A stretch of DNA of 15,939 bases from an uncultured Lentisphaeria bacterium (GTDB taxonomy: Bacteria; Verrucomicrobiota; Lentisphaeria; Victivallales; UBA1829): assembly GCA_905211485.1 (NCBI GenBank), contig CAJMAW010000074.1, forward strand, positions 1-15,939, in the 5' to 3' direction. The notes under the pieces are model-generated. The model saw nothing but the letters and a program-made list of their open reading frames with translations, searched no databases and was not told the origin of the DNA. Numbering within the stretch: the first letter of the stretch is position 1; every line of letters begins with the position of its first letter. The position numbers and the translations under genes are program-made. Positions 1 through 7,999 of the stretch are shown one piece after another.

Positions 1-1263
1 GTACCAGGCGGGAATGCGGTGTCCCCACCAGATCTGACGGCTGATGCACCAGTCGCGGATATTTTCCATCCAGTGGAAATACGTTTTGCTCCAGCGTTCG
101 GGATGAAACTGAATGGTCCTGTTCCGGACGGCTTCGATCGCGGGTTTCGCCAGCTCGCCCATCCGGACGAACCACTGTTCGCTGAGTAGCGTTTCAATCG
201 GCACGCCGCCCCGTTCGGAATAACCGACGTTGTGAACAAGATCCTCGATCTTTTCCAGAAGCCCGAGTTTTTCCATATCCTTCACGACGAGTTCGCGGCA
301 TTCAAAACGGTCCAGTCCGGCATAACGGCTTCCGCAGCGCCCGTTCATCGTCGCATCTTTATTCATCACATTGATGAATTCCAGACTGTGGCGTTTGCCG
401 ACTTCAAAGTCGTTGGGGTCGTGCGCAGGCGTGATTTTCACGCAGCCGGTGCCTTTTTCCGGATCGGCATGGGGGTCTTCTATGACGGGAATCTTCCGGT
501 CTGTGAGCGGCAGATCGACCGTCTTTCCCACGATTGCGCTGTAACGCGGATCGCCCGGAGGGACAGCCACAGCGGTATCGCCGAACATGGTTTCCGGGCG
601 GGTCGTCGCCACCACCAGATACCCGGATCCGTCTGAAAGCGGATAGCGGAAATGGTAGAACTTCCCGTGTTCCTCCCGGTAAATGACTTCCTCATCCGAG
701 AGCGCGCTCTTGGCTTTGGGACACCAGTTGATCATCCGGCTGCCGCGGTAGATGTAGCCTTTCTCATACAGACGGACAAAGACTTCTCGGACGGCTTCGC
801 TGAGACCTTCGTCCATGGTGAAACGCTCCCGTTCCCAGTCGCAGGACGCTCCCAATTTGCGGAGCTGGCGGATGATGGTCCCGCCGTACTGCTTCTTCCA
901 GTCCCAGACTCTGCGGATGAATTCCTCCCGTCCGAGTTTCTCTCTGCCGGTATGTTCTTTTTCCTGAAGGAATTTCTCCACTCTGGCCTCCGTGGCGATT
1001 CCGGCGTGATCGGTTCCGGGAAACCAGCATGCTTCATCCCCCAGCATCCGGTGCCAGCGGATGAGGATATCCTGAAGCGTGTTGTTCAGCACATGCCCCA
1101 TGGTCAGAATCCCGGTTACGTTCGGAGGCGGGATCACAATGGAATAAGCTTTCTTCGATGGATTCGGACGGGCTTTGAACAGACCGTTGCTCTCCCAGAA
1201 GGGATACCATTTCTCTTCGACCGCCGCGGCTTCGTACGCCTTCGGCATTTCCGTATTTGCCAT
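1..1263 (-). CDS. valS: valyl-tRNA synthetase, N-terminal 421 residues (truncated by window edge)
   Basis: Class I aminoacyl-tRNA synthetase that charges tRNA-Val in the cytoplasm and edits misactivated threonine. The frame is open from the ATG at 1263 to the left edge, 421 codons with no stop. The HIGH-type signature PPPNVTGILTMGHVLNN lies near residues 45-61, GTDHAGIATE near 83-92, the editing-domain motif TTRPETMFGDTAVAV near 220-234, and ISRQIWWGHRIPAWY at 407-421. The KMSKS loop and the anticodon-binding and coiled-coil C-terminal parts lie outside the window. The start is supported by GGAGAG 6-12 bases upstream. The threonine in TMGH, where many bacterial ValRS have LHMGH, also occurs in other ValRS and does not suggest damage. 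It is divergent from the secreted-protein gene at 1654. Confidence 0.97.
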   Translation of the reverse strand, partial: MANTEMPKAYEAAAVEEKWYPFWESNGLFKARPNPSKKAYSIVIPPPNVTGILTMGHVLNNTLQDILIRWHRMLGDEACWFPGTDHAGIATEARVEKFLQEKEHTGREKLGREEFIRRVWDWKKQYGGTIIRQLRKLGASCDWERERFTMDEGLSEAVREVFVRLYEKGYIYRGSRMINWCPKAKSALSDEEVIYREEHGKFYHFRYPLSDGSGYLVVATTRPETMFGDTAVAVPPGDPRYSAIVGKTVDLPLTDRKIPVIEDPHADPEKGTGCVKITPAHDPNDFEVGKRHSLEFINVMNKDATMNGRCGSRYAGLDRFECRELVVKDMEKLGLLEKIEDLVHNVGYSERGGVPIETLLSEQWFVRMGELAKPAIEAVRNRTIQFHPERWSKTYFHWMENIRDWCISRQIWWGHRIPAWY

Positions 1264-1328
1264 GATTCTCTCCGTATATGCTGACTCTTGATGACGACAA
1301 GTTCCCAGAAAATGCAAAGTAAGGTGTT

Positions 1329-1334
1329 AATATA
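1329..1334 (-). promoter_or_regulatory. putative -10 box for valS
   Basis: Read on the minus strand this is TATATT, about 65 bases upstream of the valS ATG. The matching -35 is poor: GTGAAT at 16-bp spacing. It is the best sigma-70-like site in the divergent region for this direction, but weak. Confidence 0.35.
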
Positions 1335-1538
1335 ACCCTCTTTCCTGAAAATTCACTTTCTCCACGGCAAAAAAAACGGACCTTTCATCCATTTCCTGTT
1401 CTTCCCGGGTCCTTTCCGCTCTCCTTCCAGCATTCCTGCATCAGAACTGCTCCCCGCAAATCCGGAAGCAGCAAAGGATTTTCTCTCCCGCGGAAACCCG
1501 GAGAAACGGTTTTGAAACGGGATTTTTGAAAATCCGCC

Positions 1539-1567
1539 TTGAAAGAATCACTGATCAACGGTATAAT
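1539..1567 (+). promoter_or_regulatory. strong sigma-70-type promoter of the secreted-protein gene
   Basis: TTGAAA at 1539-1544, a 17-bp spacer and a perfect TATAAT at 1562-1567. Transcription would begin near 1574, giving a leader of about 80 nt before the ATG at 1654. This is the best consensus promoter in the window. Confidence 0.75.
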
Positions 1568-1653
1568 ATCCCACTCAGCAATGTTCAAACAAAAAAACGG
1601 ACGGCAGTCCGGAAAATTTCAAAACTCTGTTCATCAAGGAAGGAAAAAAAGCC

Positions 1654-2274
1654 ATGTCTGCCGGAAAAACTCTTGTTTTTGTCTTTTTCGCCATGCTCTC
1701 AGCCTTTACTCTCTGCGCGCAGAAACCGATCACGGTTGCGGTCTTCCCCGGCCCCGACGTCCGTTCTGCACGGGATGGAAGCGATGACAGAATCAAATCC
1801 CTGGTCAATGAATATTTCAAATCCGAACTCGCCACTCATTCCAGAATCAAAATCGCCGCTTCCGAAAAAATCGAGGAAGCCAGAAAAACGGCGAAGTTCA
1901 TTCCCGGCCAGGCTCCGGATCCCGCAGAAATGAAGGCCTTCGGAGAAAAGACGGAAGCTCAGATCCTCTGTATTGTCACCATGCCGAGAAATCAGGCGGA
2001 CAAGCCTGAAATCAATGTGGCCGTTTTCCGTGTTTCCGATCTCAAGAAGATGGGGCAGGTCTCTTCCGTCCTTGAAAATCTCGCCGCGATTGATGACACC
2101 TGCAAGGAACTGGCCCAGAAAGCGGCATTCGTCATCCGCGGAGAAAACCGCATGGACAAACTCAGAGAACTCGTCACTTCCCCCAAGGCTCCCGGCGATG
2201 AAAAGGCGGTGCTTCCCTCAGCCTTGAAAAACGAGCTTGAAAAAGGGAAAAACAACACTCCGAAGCAGAAATAA
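1654..2274 (+). CDS. secreted hypothetical protein, possibly LpoB/CsgG/TolB-N-like fold
   Basis: A 206-residue protein of unknown function. Residues 1-22 form a signal peptide: short basic start, hydrophobic core LVFVFFAMLSAFTL, then CAQ. The cysteine is preceded by leucine, so it is not a good lipobox, and ordinary signal peptidase cleavage near CA|QK is more likely. The mature N-terminus, ITVAVFPGPDV followed by a helix with many charged residues and then RIKIAASEKIEEARK, resembles the beta-helix-beta opening of the LpoB/CsgG/TolB-N class of envelope proteins. This is inference from pattern only. The C-terminus is lysine-rich and probably disordered. AAGGAAGG precedes the ATG. The gene has its own promoter at 1539 and terminator at 2344, so it is monocistronic. 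Confidence 0.8.
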   Translation: MSAGKTLVFVFFAMLSAFTLCAQKPITVAVFPGPDVRSARDGSDDRIKSLVNEYFKSELATHSRIKIAASEKIEEARKTAKFIPGQAPDPAEMKAFGEKTEAQILCIVTMPRNQADKPEINVAVFRVSDLKKMGQVSSVLENLAAIDDTCKELAQKAAFVIRGENRMDKLRELVTSPKAPGDEKAVLPSALKNELEKGKNNTPKQK

Positions 2275-2343
2275 GTTTCTCTCCCCCGCTTTTTTCTGTT
2301 TCTGTCCGGGGGCGTGTTCTCCCCTGAACTCCTTATGACCTGG

Positions 2344-2376
2344 AAATCCCGTATTTCACAAAATACGGGATTTTTT
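2344..2376 (+). terminator. Rho-independent terminator of the secreted-protein gene
   Basis: A perfect 13-bp stem (AAATCCCGTATTT at 2344-2356, AAATACGGGATTT at 2361-2373) closes a 4-base CACA loop and runs into a T6 tract ending at 2376. It lies 70 bases after the stop at 2274. The opposite strand lacks a T tract after the stem, so it acts mainly on plus-strand transcripts. Confidence 0.9.
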
Positions 2377-2509
2377 GTTGTCGGAGGAGAAGAGGGAAAA
2401 GTTTTCTCTCCCCCCCTGCGAAAGGAAAGGCCAAGAGAAGAGCTCTTTATTCTTTCCATCCTGAGGAGGAGACGCCCCCGGAGATCCGGAGAAAATGGAG
2501 AAATGGAGG

Positions 2510-2535
2510 CCCGGATGGGATGGATGGGATCCGGG
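2510..2535 (-). terminator. possible terminator hairpin downstream of the FAD oxidoreductase gene
   Basis: Inverted repeat CCCGGAT (2510-2516) and ATCCGGG (2529-2535) with a 12-base GGGATGG-like loop, 20 bases beyond the oxidoreductase stop on the minus strand. There is no clean T tract after it, so intrinsic termination is uncertain. Confidence 0.35.
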
Positions 2536-2554
2536 AATCGCGGAGAGAGGGAAA

Positions 2555-4225
2555 TCAGGAATAATTTTCAAGGATTTTTTCTGCCAGGCGAATTCCGTCC
2601 ACAGCGGCGGAAGTGATACCTCCAGCCGCACCCGCGCCTTCCCCACCGATATAGAGACGTTTCACACTGCTTTCGAGAGTCAGCGGATCGCGCAGGAAAC
2701 GGACCGGACTCGAAACGCGTGTTTCCAATCCGTAGAAGATGCCGTTTCTGATGAAACCGGGCATGATTTTCTCAAAATGACGCACGGCGCGGCGGAGAGC
2801 CGTACAAACATCTCCCGGCAACAGGGAGTCCAGACGGGCGGGAAGACTTCCGAGCGCATAAGATCCCTCCTTTTCTCCAGCTTTTGCACCTCCGGGAACG
2901 CGGAGGGAGGAAGAAAGAGTCCCGGAAAGGAAGTCCGGGAGCGTCTGGGCGGGACAGGCGTAGGAGCTTCCCCCCGCAAGGAAGGCATTTTTCTCCAGAG
3001 AGTCCAGGAAAGCGAAGGCTTCCGCGGCGTCCTTGAAGATTCCGGGATCGACCGTGGCCACAATGGCGGAATTTGCGAATGCTCCGCTGCGGGCGGAATT
3101 GCTCATGCCGTTGGTGCAGAGTCTTTCCAGCTCGGAAGTGGCGGGGAGGATTTCTCCGCCGGGGCACATGCAGAAGGTGCTGGCCCCCTTCTCTCCTCCG
3201 GAGCCGTCATGCTTCTGAGAGGCGTCTTCTTTTCCCTTCCCGGACGGACGGGAAGCCATGCTGTATTCCGCTGCCCCGAGAATGGAAGGCGGGGAAGCAA
3301 GTCCGTACTGCATGCGGTTGATGAAATGCTGGGGATGCTCGACCCGGGAACCGATCTGAAATCCCTTCAGGGAATGGGCAAGGCCGCAGGAGGAAATCAG
3401 ATGAAGAATCAGGGTTCTGGCGCTGTGCCCGGGAGCGAGGAGAAAAGCGGGGGCTTCCAGCACGGAAGCGTCGGAAAGCACTACGCCCCGGCAGACTCCG
3501 TCTCTGATTTTCAGACTCCTTACTTCCGATCCCCAGAGGAAGGTCCCCCCCAGAGTGCGAATGCTTTCGCGGATCCTGGCAATCACGGAAGGCAGACAAT
3601 CCGAACCGATGTGCGGATGACTGAAATAGCGGATTTCCTCCCGTGCCCCGGCACGGATGAAACTTTCCAGAACAAAGGAAATGCGGGGATCCCGGATCCG
3701 GGTGTAGAGTTTGCCGTCGGACCAGGTTCCCGCACCGCCTTCCCCGCGGAGGAGATTGCTTTCGGGATTCAGAACCCGGGTGCGGAAAAAATGGTCGATG
3801 TCTTTCCTCCTTCTTTCCACATCGTATCCACGCTCGATGACGAGCGGACGGCATCCTGCCAGCGCAAGGGCATAAGCCGCAAAGAGTCCTGCCGGACCGC
3901 TCCCGACGACAATCGGGTGACATGGAGCAGATCCCCCCTTCTTCAGATAACGCAAAGGATCCCAGGAAAGCTCCTCCAGATCCTCCCGCGCCATCGGCGA
4001 GGCATTTCCCGGAAGCGCCCCGTCCTTCGCTTCCACTACAAGTCGGTACAACAGCTTGACTCCCGGTTTCTTCCGGGCATCGACGCTCCGTCTGAGAATG
4101 CGGTAGGAGAGAATCTCCTCCTTTTTCAATCCGCAGGCTGCCGCAATCCGGGAATGCAGCTCCGCATCCATCCGGGGAGACGCATTTCTGACATCGACGG
4201 ACAAGGAATCCAGAGTAAAAATCAT
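2555..4225 (-). CDS. COG2509-type FAD-dependent oxidoreductase
   Basis: A 556-residue member of the uncharacterised COG2509 FAD-dependent dehydrogenase family. Its N-terminal alpha/beta domain contains SYRILRRSVDARKK (residues 40-53). Next come the dinucleotide-binding glycines GSGPAG (108-113), NPESNLLRGEGGAGTWSDGKL (153-172 region), GFQIGSRVEHPQ, FCMCPGGE and NGMSNSARSG. The FAD-binding close IGGEGAGAAGGI is near the C-terminus. Known members have no firmly assigned substrate. Low-complexity G/K/S/E-rich insertions lie just before FCMCPGG and again later. The start at 4225 was chosen over an in-frame ATG at 4315: it has GGGGAG upstream, matches the family N-terminus (MIFTLDSL), and makes an exact ATGA overlap with the frame-restored kinase stop. 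It is the second gene of the unit and probably translationally coupled to the kinase. Confidence 0.9.
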   Translation of the reverse strand: MIFTLDSLSVDVRNASPRMDAELHSRIAAACGLKKEEILSYRILRRSVDARKKPGVKLLYRLVVEAKDGALPGNASPMAREDLEELSWDPLRYLKKGGSAPCHPIVVGSGPAGLFAAYALALAGCRPLVIERGYDVERRRKDIDHFFRTRVLNPESNLLRGEGGAGTWSDGKLYTRIRDPRISFVLESFIRAGAREEIRYFSHPHIGSDCLPSVIARIRESIRTLGGTFLWGSEVRSLKIRDGVCRGVVLSDASVLEAPAFLLAPGHSARTLILHLISSCGLAHSLKGFQIGSRVEHPQHFINRMQYGLASPPSILGAAEYSMASRPSGKGKEDASQKHDGSGGEKGASTFCMCPGGEILPATSELERLCTNGMSNSARSGAFANSAIVATVDPGIFKDAAEAFAFLDSLEKNAFLAGGSSYACPAQTLPDFLSGTLSSSLRVPGGAKAGEKEGSYALGSLPARLDSLLPGDVCTALRRAVRHFEKIMPGFIRNGIFYGLETRVSSPVRFLRDPLTLESSVKRLYIGGEGAGAAGGITSAAVDGIRLAEKILENYS

Positions 4226-4447
4226 GCGGCCGGCTCCCCGTCTTTCGTCCTCTCTTTTCTGCCGATGCAGCTGTTTAGCCCGCGACCACATTCTTCCGTG
4301 TCCGGAGAAAGGCACGGCAGTATGGCGCGGAAGAGGGCCCCCTCCCCTTCCCGGCTTTCGACACTGAGAGTCCCCCCGGAAACGGAAAGCAGTTCCCGGA
4401 GCGCAAGCCCGCCCCCGGAGAAGCTGTGCCGGTGCTTTTCCAGCCGG

Positions 4448-4454
4448 AAAAAAA
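4448..4454 (-). other. T7 slippery run at the kinase frame break
   Basis: On the coding strand the zero frame reads CCG TTT TTT TCC. Re-reading one T gives CCG TTT TTT TTC CGG and enters the frame carrying the missing G2 box. Adding one T, or removing two, in RNA or DNA has the same effect. Confidence 0.75.
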
Positions 4455-4590
4455 CGGAGTCCCGCAGGCTGCCAGCGCAGAAGAATTCATCCCGCAGCCC
4501 TGATCCCTCACTTCCAGGACCAGAGAGGAAAGGGATTCATCGCGGAAAAGTTTCAAGGCCACATCGGGGGATTCTGCTTCAGGCGTCTTT

Positions 4591-4620
4591 GCATGGAGTG
4601 TCTCCGCATGGAGTGTCTCC
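4591..4620 (-). repeat. 15-bp tandem duplication inside the kinase ATPase domain
   Basis: Two exact copies of GCATGGAGTGTCTCC (plus strand), 4591-4605 and 4606-4620. On the coding strand this gives AETLH twice within the variable loop between the N-box and DQGCG. The 15-bp unit keeps the frame. Confidence 0.9.
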
Positions 4621-4883
4621 GCCTCATACAGACGGGATTCCGCAATTCCCGCTGCAGCCTTCCTTTTCTCCAGTTCAGACTGCATTTTTTCATCCATCGC
4701 CCGCACCGCGTTGGAAAGAAAAACGGATGCGGTCTGTTCCAGGATCCGTTCCTTTCCGCGGAATTCATCCGGAGTCACTTTCCAATCCGCGCGGAAGCGG
4801 ATTGCGTGGCTGTCCATCTGCTCCCGAAAGAAGGAGACGGCTTTCTCCACGGGATTTTCAAAGGCAGGCTCGGCAGATGCGAA

Positions 4884-4943
4884 GGAAGAGGAACTGGAAG
4901 AGGAACTTGAAGTGGGAGTGGAAGTGGTGGAGGTTGTTGTGGT
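4884..4943 (-). repeat. microsatellite-like Thr/Ser codon tract in the kinase linker
   Basis: Sixty bases encoding 20 residues that are all Thr or Ser except one Pro, located between the HisKA and ATPase domains (residues 257-276 of the long form). The coding strand is strongly pyrimidine-rich with imperfect repeats of TTCCTC and ACCAC type. It is probably a flexible linker prone to length change. Confidence 0.8.
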
Positions 4944-5741
4944 GGGGGGAAAAGAGCTTGCAGCCATTGTTTTTCTCCCCGGAAAAGCAAATTCACGCAT
5001 GTCCCTCACCGTTTTCGCGGCACGGTCCACATTATCCAGACAGATGGAAAAGATACCGTCAAGCTGTTTTTCCCGCAGCAAAGGACTTCCCTTCAAACTC
5101 ATTTCCAGAAGTTCCAGATATCCGCGCAGGACACAGAGCGGCTGATTCAGCTCATGGGCAATGGAAGGAATCATCTCCCCGAGGGAAACGAGCCGTCCTG
5201 TGCGGATGATCTGTTCTTTTTTCTTCTGTTCTTTCCGCATCAAGTCCTTCTGTTCCTCTTCCCGGCAGTCTCCGGCAGGAGATTTTTCCTTGAGGCAGTC
5301 TTTCGTGAACGGGTCCCCGCATAGTTCCTTCTGCAGTCCGGAGAAACGGGGATGGGGATCCGGAGATTCTGAAGGGGGGGAAAGAGCGGCGTCTGCCCCG
5401 CACGGAAGGGACATGTCGTATCCGGAGACTTTTTCTGCGGAGTCTCCGGATTTTCTGATTCTGTCCATCCGCCTGAACACAAACAAAAAAGCCATCACTG
5501 CGAGAGAGAGCAGCCCCAGATGAAAAAATATGTTTTCCCCGTTTTCCCCGTCTCCGCCGGAATTCCGGGTGAAACAGACCGTCAGGAGAAGGGCGGCGGA
5601 AAAAAACAATACCGTCAGGAAAAAATCTTTCTTTGAATTTCCACGTTTCCTCATGTGATCCCCCTGTTCCCCGGAATTTTCCTGTTTTTTCGATTGTGCT
5701 TCCATTTCCATAGTGAAAACTTAAATTAAAACCCAAAACTC

Positions 5742-5770
5742 AAGATAAAAGTGTAAAGCTGTTTCAGCAA
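5742..5770 (-). promoter_or_regulatory. candidate promoter for the kinase-oxidoreductase unit
   Basis: On the minus strand: TTGCTG (plus 5765-5770), 17-bp spacer, TATCTT (plus 5742-5747). It lies upstream of both possible kinase starts (5711 and 5654). Both boxes are imperfect. Confidence 0.35.
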
Positions 5771-5928
5771 ATCCGGCCGTTTCTCCGGCGGAAGGGAAAG
5801 GTGTTCCGGAGGAGATTTTTCATTCCCGGATCAGAAGATCCATACCACGCCCCCGGATTCCGGAGTTTTTTCCCGGGCTACAATATGCGGAGTTTCCCGC
5901 AAAATTCAAATATAAAACTGTTCCCAGG

Positions 5929-5956
5929 TTGAAATTATGGCTCTTTCGAGCATATT
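5929..5956 (+). promoter_or_regulatory. candidate promoter of the rlmD-radC-acpS operon
   Basis: TTGAAA at 5929-5934, 16-bp spacer, CATATT at 5951-5956 in an AT-rich stretch. Initiation near 5963 would give a leader of about 35 nt before the ATG at 5997. A weaker TACAAT at 5879-5884 is an alternative -10. Confidence 0.5.
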
Positions 5957-5996
5957 TATTAGGAATTTTTTTGAGAAAGGCTGAAAAATCTCATCC

Positions 5997-7289
5997 ATGG
6001 CGGAAATCTGTGAAGCATACGTGGAAGGACTGGCATTCGGAGGCGCCGCATTCGGCAGACTCCCGGACGGGATGCTCTGTTTTGTGCGCGGAGCAATCCC
6101 GGGAGAACGGATCCGCCTGGAAGTGACTGTCCGGAAAAAATCTTATGCACGCGGACGGCTCCGGGAAATTCTGGAAGGCTCCCCCCAGCGCATCCCCCCG
6201 GCGTGTCCGCTTGCCGTGACACCTCAAAATGCCGGATGCGACTGCCAGGGCTGCTCCTACCAGCATCTTCCCTATGATCTGGAACTCACATGGAAACAGA
6301 GACAGTTTGAGGGGTTTCTCCTCCGTCCCGGCCTTGTTTCCCCGGAACGGATGCTTCCCCCCTTCCCCGCTCCGGAGCGTTATCACTGGAGAAACCGCAT
6401 CGCGCTCTCATGCACGACTCCTTCCGCAGGTGTCCCGGTTCTGGGCTACCGTGCGGAAGACAACAAAACAATTCTCCCCGTCTCCTCCTGTATGATTGCG
6501 CGGAAAGCTCTGGACGCGGCCATCCGCGGAATCAGCGACTGCGCCGGAACGGAAAAAGGCAAATTCATTGTGATCAGCGGAAAAAAGACGCTCATTCCAG
6601 CCGACACGCGGCGTGTCTTTTTCCGCTGGACGCTCAAAGACGGAGTCACCGTCTGGACCGACCAGGATCCCCCCTCCGGCGTCATGCTGACGGAACAGCT
6701 GGGATCCGCAGGACGTTTTCTCGTTCCCCGCGAGTCCTTTTTCCAGACCAACACCGCCGTTGCCTGCGAACTTCTGAGTCGGACAGCGGCAACAGTGCGG
6801 GAACTGCAGCCGGAAGCGGTGCTGGAACTTTTCTGCGGAGCCGGAATCTTTTCCATCGTTGCAGCGGAAAGCTGCGGAAATTGCACCTGCTTCGGAATCG
6901 AGCTGGACCGCAGGGCCATTTCGGCGGCGAGACGGAACGCGGAAAGAAGAGGTCTGGGAAAACGCTGCCGCTTCCATTGCGGAGACGCCTCCTCCTTCCG
7001 CTCCGTCTTTTTCCCCGGAGGACACCGCAACCCCCCGGACTCAGACAAAATCCTGCTCATTCTGGATCCCCCTCGGAGCGGACTGACAAAACGCCAGATG
7101 GAGGAAATCCTTTCCCTCCGCAGCGGACACATCCTGTACATCTCCTGTTCCCCCGACACCCTGAAGCGGGATCTGGAATCCCTGACCGCACCCGGAAACA
7201 ACAGATACGAAATCGTACAGACAGGAATCCTCGACATGTTTCCGGCCACAGCCCATTTTGAATCCATGACACTCTTGAGAAGGACATGA
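5997..7289 (+). CDS. rlmD: RlmD/RumA-like 23S rRNA (uracil-C5)-methyltransferase
   Basis: SAM-dependent methyltransferase of the TrmA/RumA family, 430 residues, forming 5-methyluridine in RNA. A TRAM RNA-binding domain occupies about residues 1-60 (VEGLAFGGAAFGR). Cysteines C70, C83, C86 and C165 fit the [4Fe-4S] ligand pattern of RumA, which separates it from TrmA. The FQTN motif is at 249-252, SAM motif I VLELFCGAGIFS at 275-286, LDPPRSGL at 356-363, the catalytic cysteine in YISCSPDT is C384, and the general-base glutamate in HFESM is E422. No key residue is missing. Whether it modifies U1939, U747 or both cannot be read from sequence. Its TGA overlaps the radC ATG (ATGA at 7286-7289), so it is the first gene of a coupled three-gene operon. 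Confidence 0.92.
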   Translation: MAEICEAYVEGLAFGGAAFGRLPDGMLCFVRGAIPGERIRLEVTVRKKSYARGRLREILEGSPQRIPPACPLAVTPQNAGCDCQGCSYQHLPYDLELTWKQRQFEGFLLRPGLVSPERMLPPFPAPERYHWRNRIALSCTTPSAGVPVLGYRAEDNKTILPVSSCMIARKALDAAIRGISDCAGTEKGKFIVISGKKTLIPADTRRVFFRWTLKDGVTVWTDQDPPSGVMLTEQLGSAGRFLVPRESFFQTNTAVACELLSRTAATVRELQPEAVLELFCGAGIFSIVAAESCGNCTCFGIELDRRAISAARRNAERRGLGKRCRFHCGDASSFRSVFFPGGHRNPPDSDKILLILDPPRSGLTKRQMEEILSLRSGHILYISCSPDTLKRDLESLTAPGNNRYEIVQTGILDMFPATAHFESMTLLRRT

Positions 7290-7999
7290 AATCCACCGGC
7301 AAAAACAATTCTCTGAACGAAGGGCACCGCGCCCGCCTCCGGCAGAAATACCTGAAAGGCGGACTCGACGCCTTCCACGATTACGAACTTCTGGAGCTTC
7401 TGCTGACCTATGCCATCCAGCGCCGTGATGTGAAACCGCTGGCTAAAACGCTTCTGGAAAAATTCAAAACCATAGAAAGACTGGTCGACGCGGATATTTC
7501 CGAAATCGCCGCCTGCGACGGAATCGGGGAAAATTCGGCGATTTTATTCAAACTGATCCGGGAACTGTCGGTGGTCTATCTGCGTGGCCGCCTGGAACGG
7601 AAAGACGTCATTTCCAGCACGGAGACCTTTCAGAATTACGCCAGAATGAAGCTCGGAGGATTCAAGGAGGAACGACTGCTTGCGGTTTACCTGAATTCAC
7701 AAAATCAGATTCTGGATTCCGAAATCATGGCAACGGGAAGTGTGGACTGCGTTTCCGTCTATCCGCGCAAGATTCTCGAACGTGTCATCGAACTCAAGGC
7801 GACAGGTCTGCTTCTCGCGCACAATCACCCCGGCGGCAATCTCGCCCCTTCGGACAGCGACATCCTCATGACCCGCCAAATCAGTGAAATCATCAAACCC
7901 ATCGGTGTCGCCCTGCGTGACCACCTGATCGTTTCCAGACAAAGTTGCTACAGTTTAACCCGCATCCCAGCCCTGATGCGTTCGGAGGTCTTTCAATGA
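7286..7999 (+). CDS. radC: RadC family JAB/MPN-domain protein
   Basis: 237-residue RadC homologue, full length. The N-terminal helix-hairpin-helix-like UPF0758 region has GHRARLRQKYL (13-23), DYELLELLLTYAI and the hairpin ISEIAACDGIGENSA (71-85). The C-terminal JAB domain carries an intact JAMM zinc-binding signature, H179-N-H181 with S189 and D192 (AHNHPGGNLAPSDSD). The family was named for a radiation phenotype later assigned elsewhere, and its true activity is still unsettled. The ATG overlaps the preceding stop and its own TGA overlaps the acpS start, both as ATGA, indicating translational coupling. Confidence 0.94.
   Translation: MKSTGKNNSLNEGHRARLRQKYLKGGLDAFHDYELLELLLTYAIQRRDVKPLAKTLLEKFKTIERLVDADISEIAACDGIGENSAILFKLIRELSVVYLRGRLERKDVISSTETFQNYARMKLGGFKEERLLAVYLNSQNQILDSEIMATGSVDCVSVYPRKILERVIELKATGLLLAHNHPGGNLAPSDSDILMTRQISEIIKPIGVALRDHLIVSRQSCYSLTRIPALMRSEVFQ

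Larger units (their letters stand above)
1264..1653. other. divergent intergenic region, no gene seen
   Basis: This stretch separates divergent valS and the secreted-protein gene. It holds a weak valS promoter near the left end and a strong plus-strand promoter at 1539-1567. Short open frames inside it lack ribosome-binding sites and protein-like composition. No hairpin or RNA gene was recognised. Confidence 0.6.
4222..5654 (-). pseudogene. orphan membrane sensor histidine kinase with a -1 frame break at a T7 run
   Basis: NtrB/DctB-like histidine kinase. Numbering here is from the upstream in-frame ATG at 5711. Two membrane segments (about 31-47 and 61-79) flank a short periplasmic loop, so no large sensor domain is outside. 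A charged linker follows, then the HisKA helix with SIAHELNQPL (phospho-acceptor His186). A Thr/Ser-only linker (257-276) precedes the ATPase N-box FLSNAVRAM (Asn334) and DQGCG (403-407). After GTPFF the zero frame degenerates and stops at 4275. A -1 shift on the T7 run (plus 4448-4454) gives GGGLALRELLSVSGGTLSVE, a proper G2 box, and ends at TGA 4222-4224 overlapping the next ATG. AGGGGG precedes the ATG at 5654; the ATG at 5711 has no clear ribosome-binding site. The break could be programmed frameshifting, transcriptional slippage, phase variation, a decayed gene or a base-calling error. No response regulator is adjacent. Confidence 0.8.

Noticed and set aside
232..1284. Plus-strand open frames opposite valS
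   Set aside because: The minus strand encodes a clear valyl-tRNA synthetase through this whole interval.
4591..4620. Tandem 15-bp copies considered as the start of a CRISPR or satellite array
   Set aside because: Only two copies, no spacers, and fully in frame within the kinase coding region.
2495..5209. Very long plus-strand open frame (904 codons) antisense to the oxidoreductase and kinase genes
   Set aside because: The minus strand carries recognisable motifs of two families throughout. The plus frame has low-complexity, arginine- and serine-rich composition and no family motif, so it is a by-product of codon bias.
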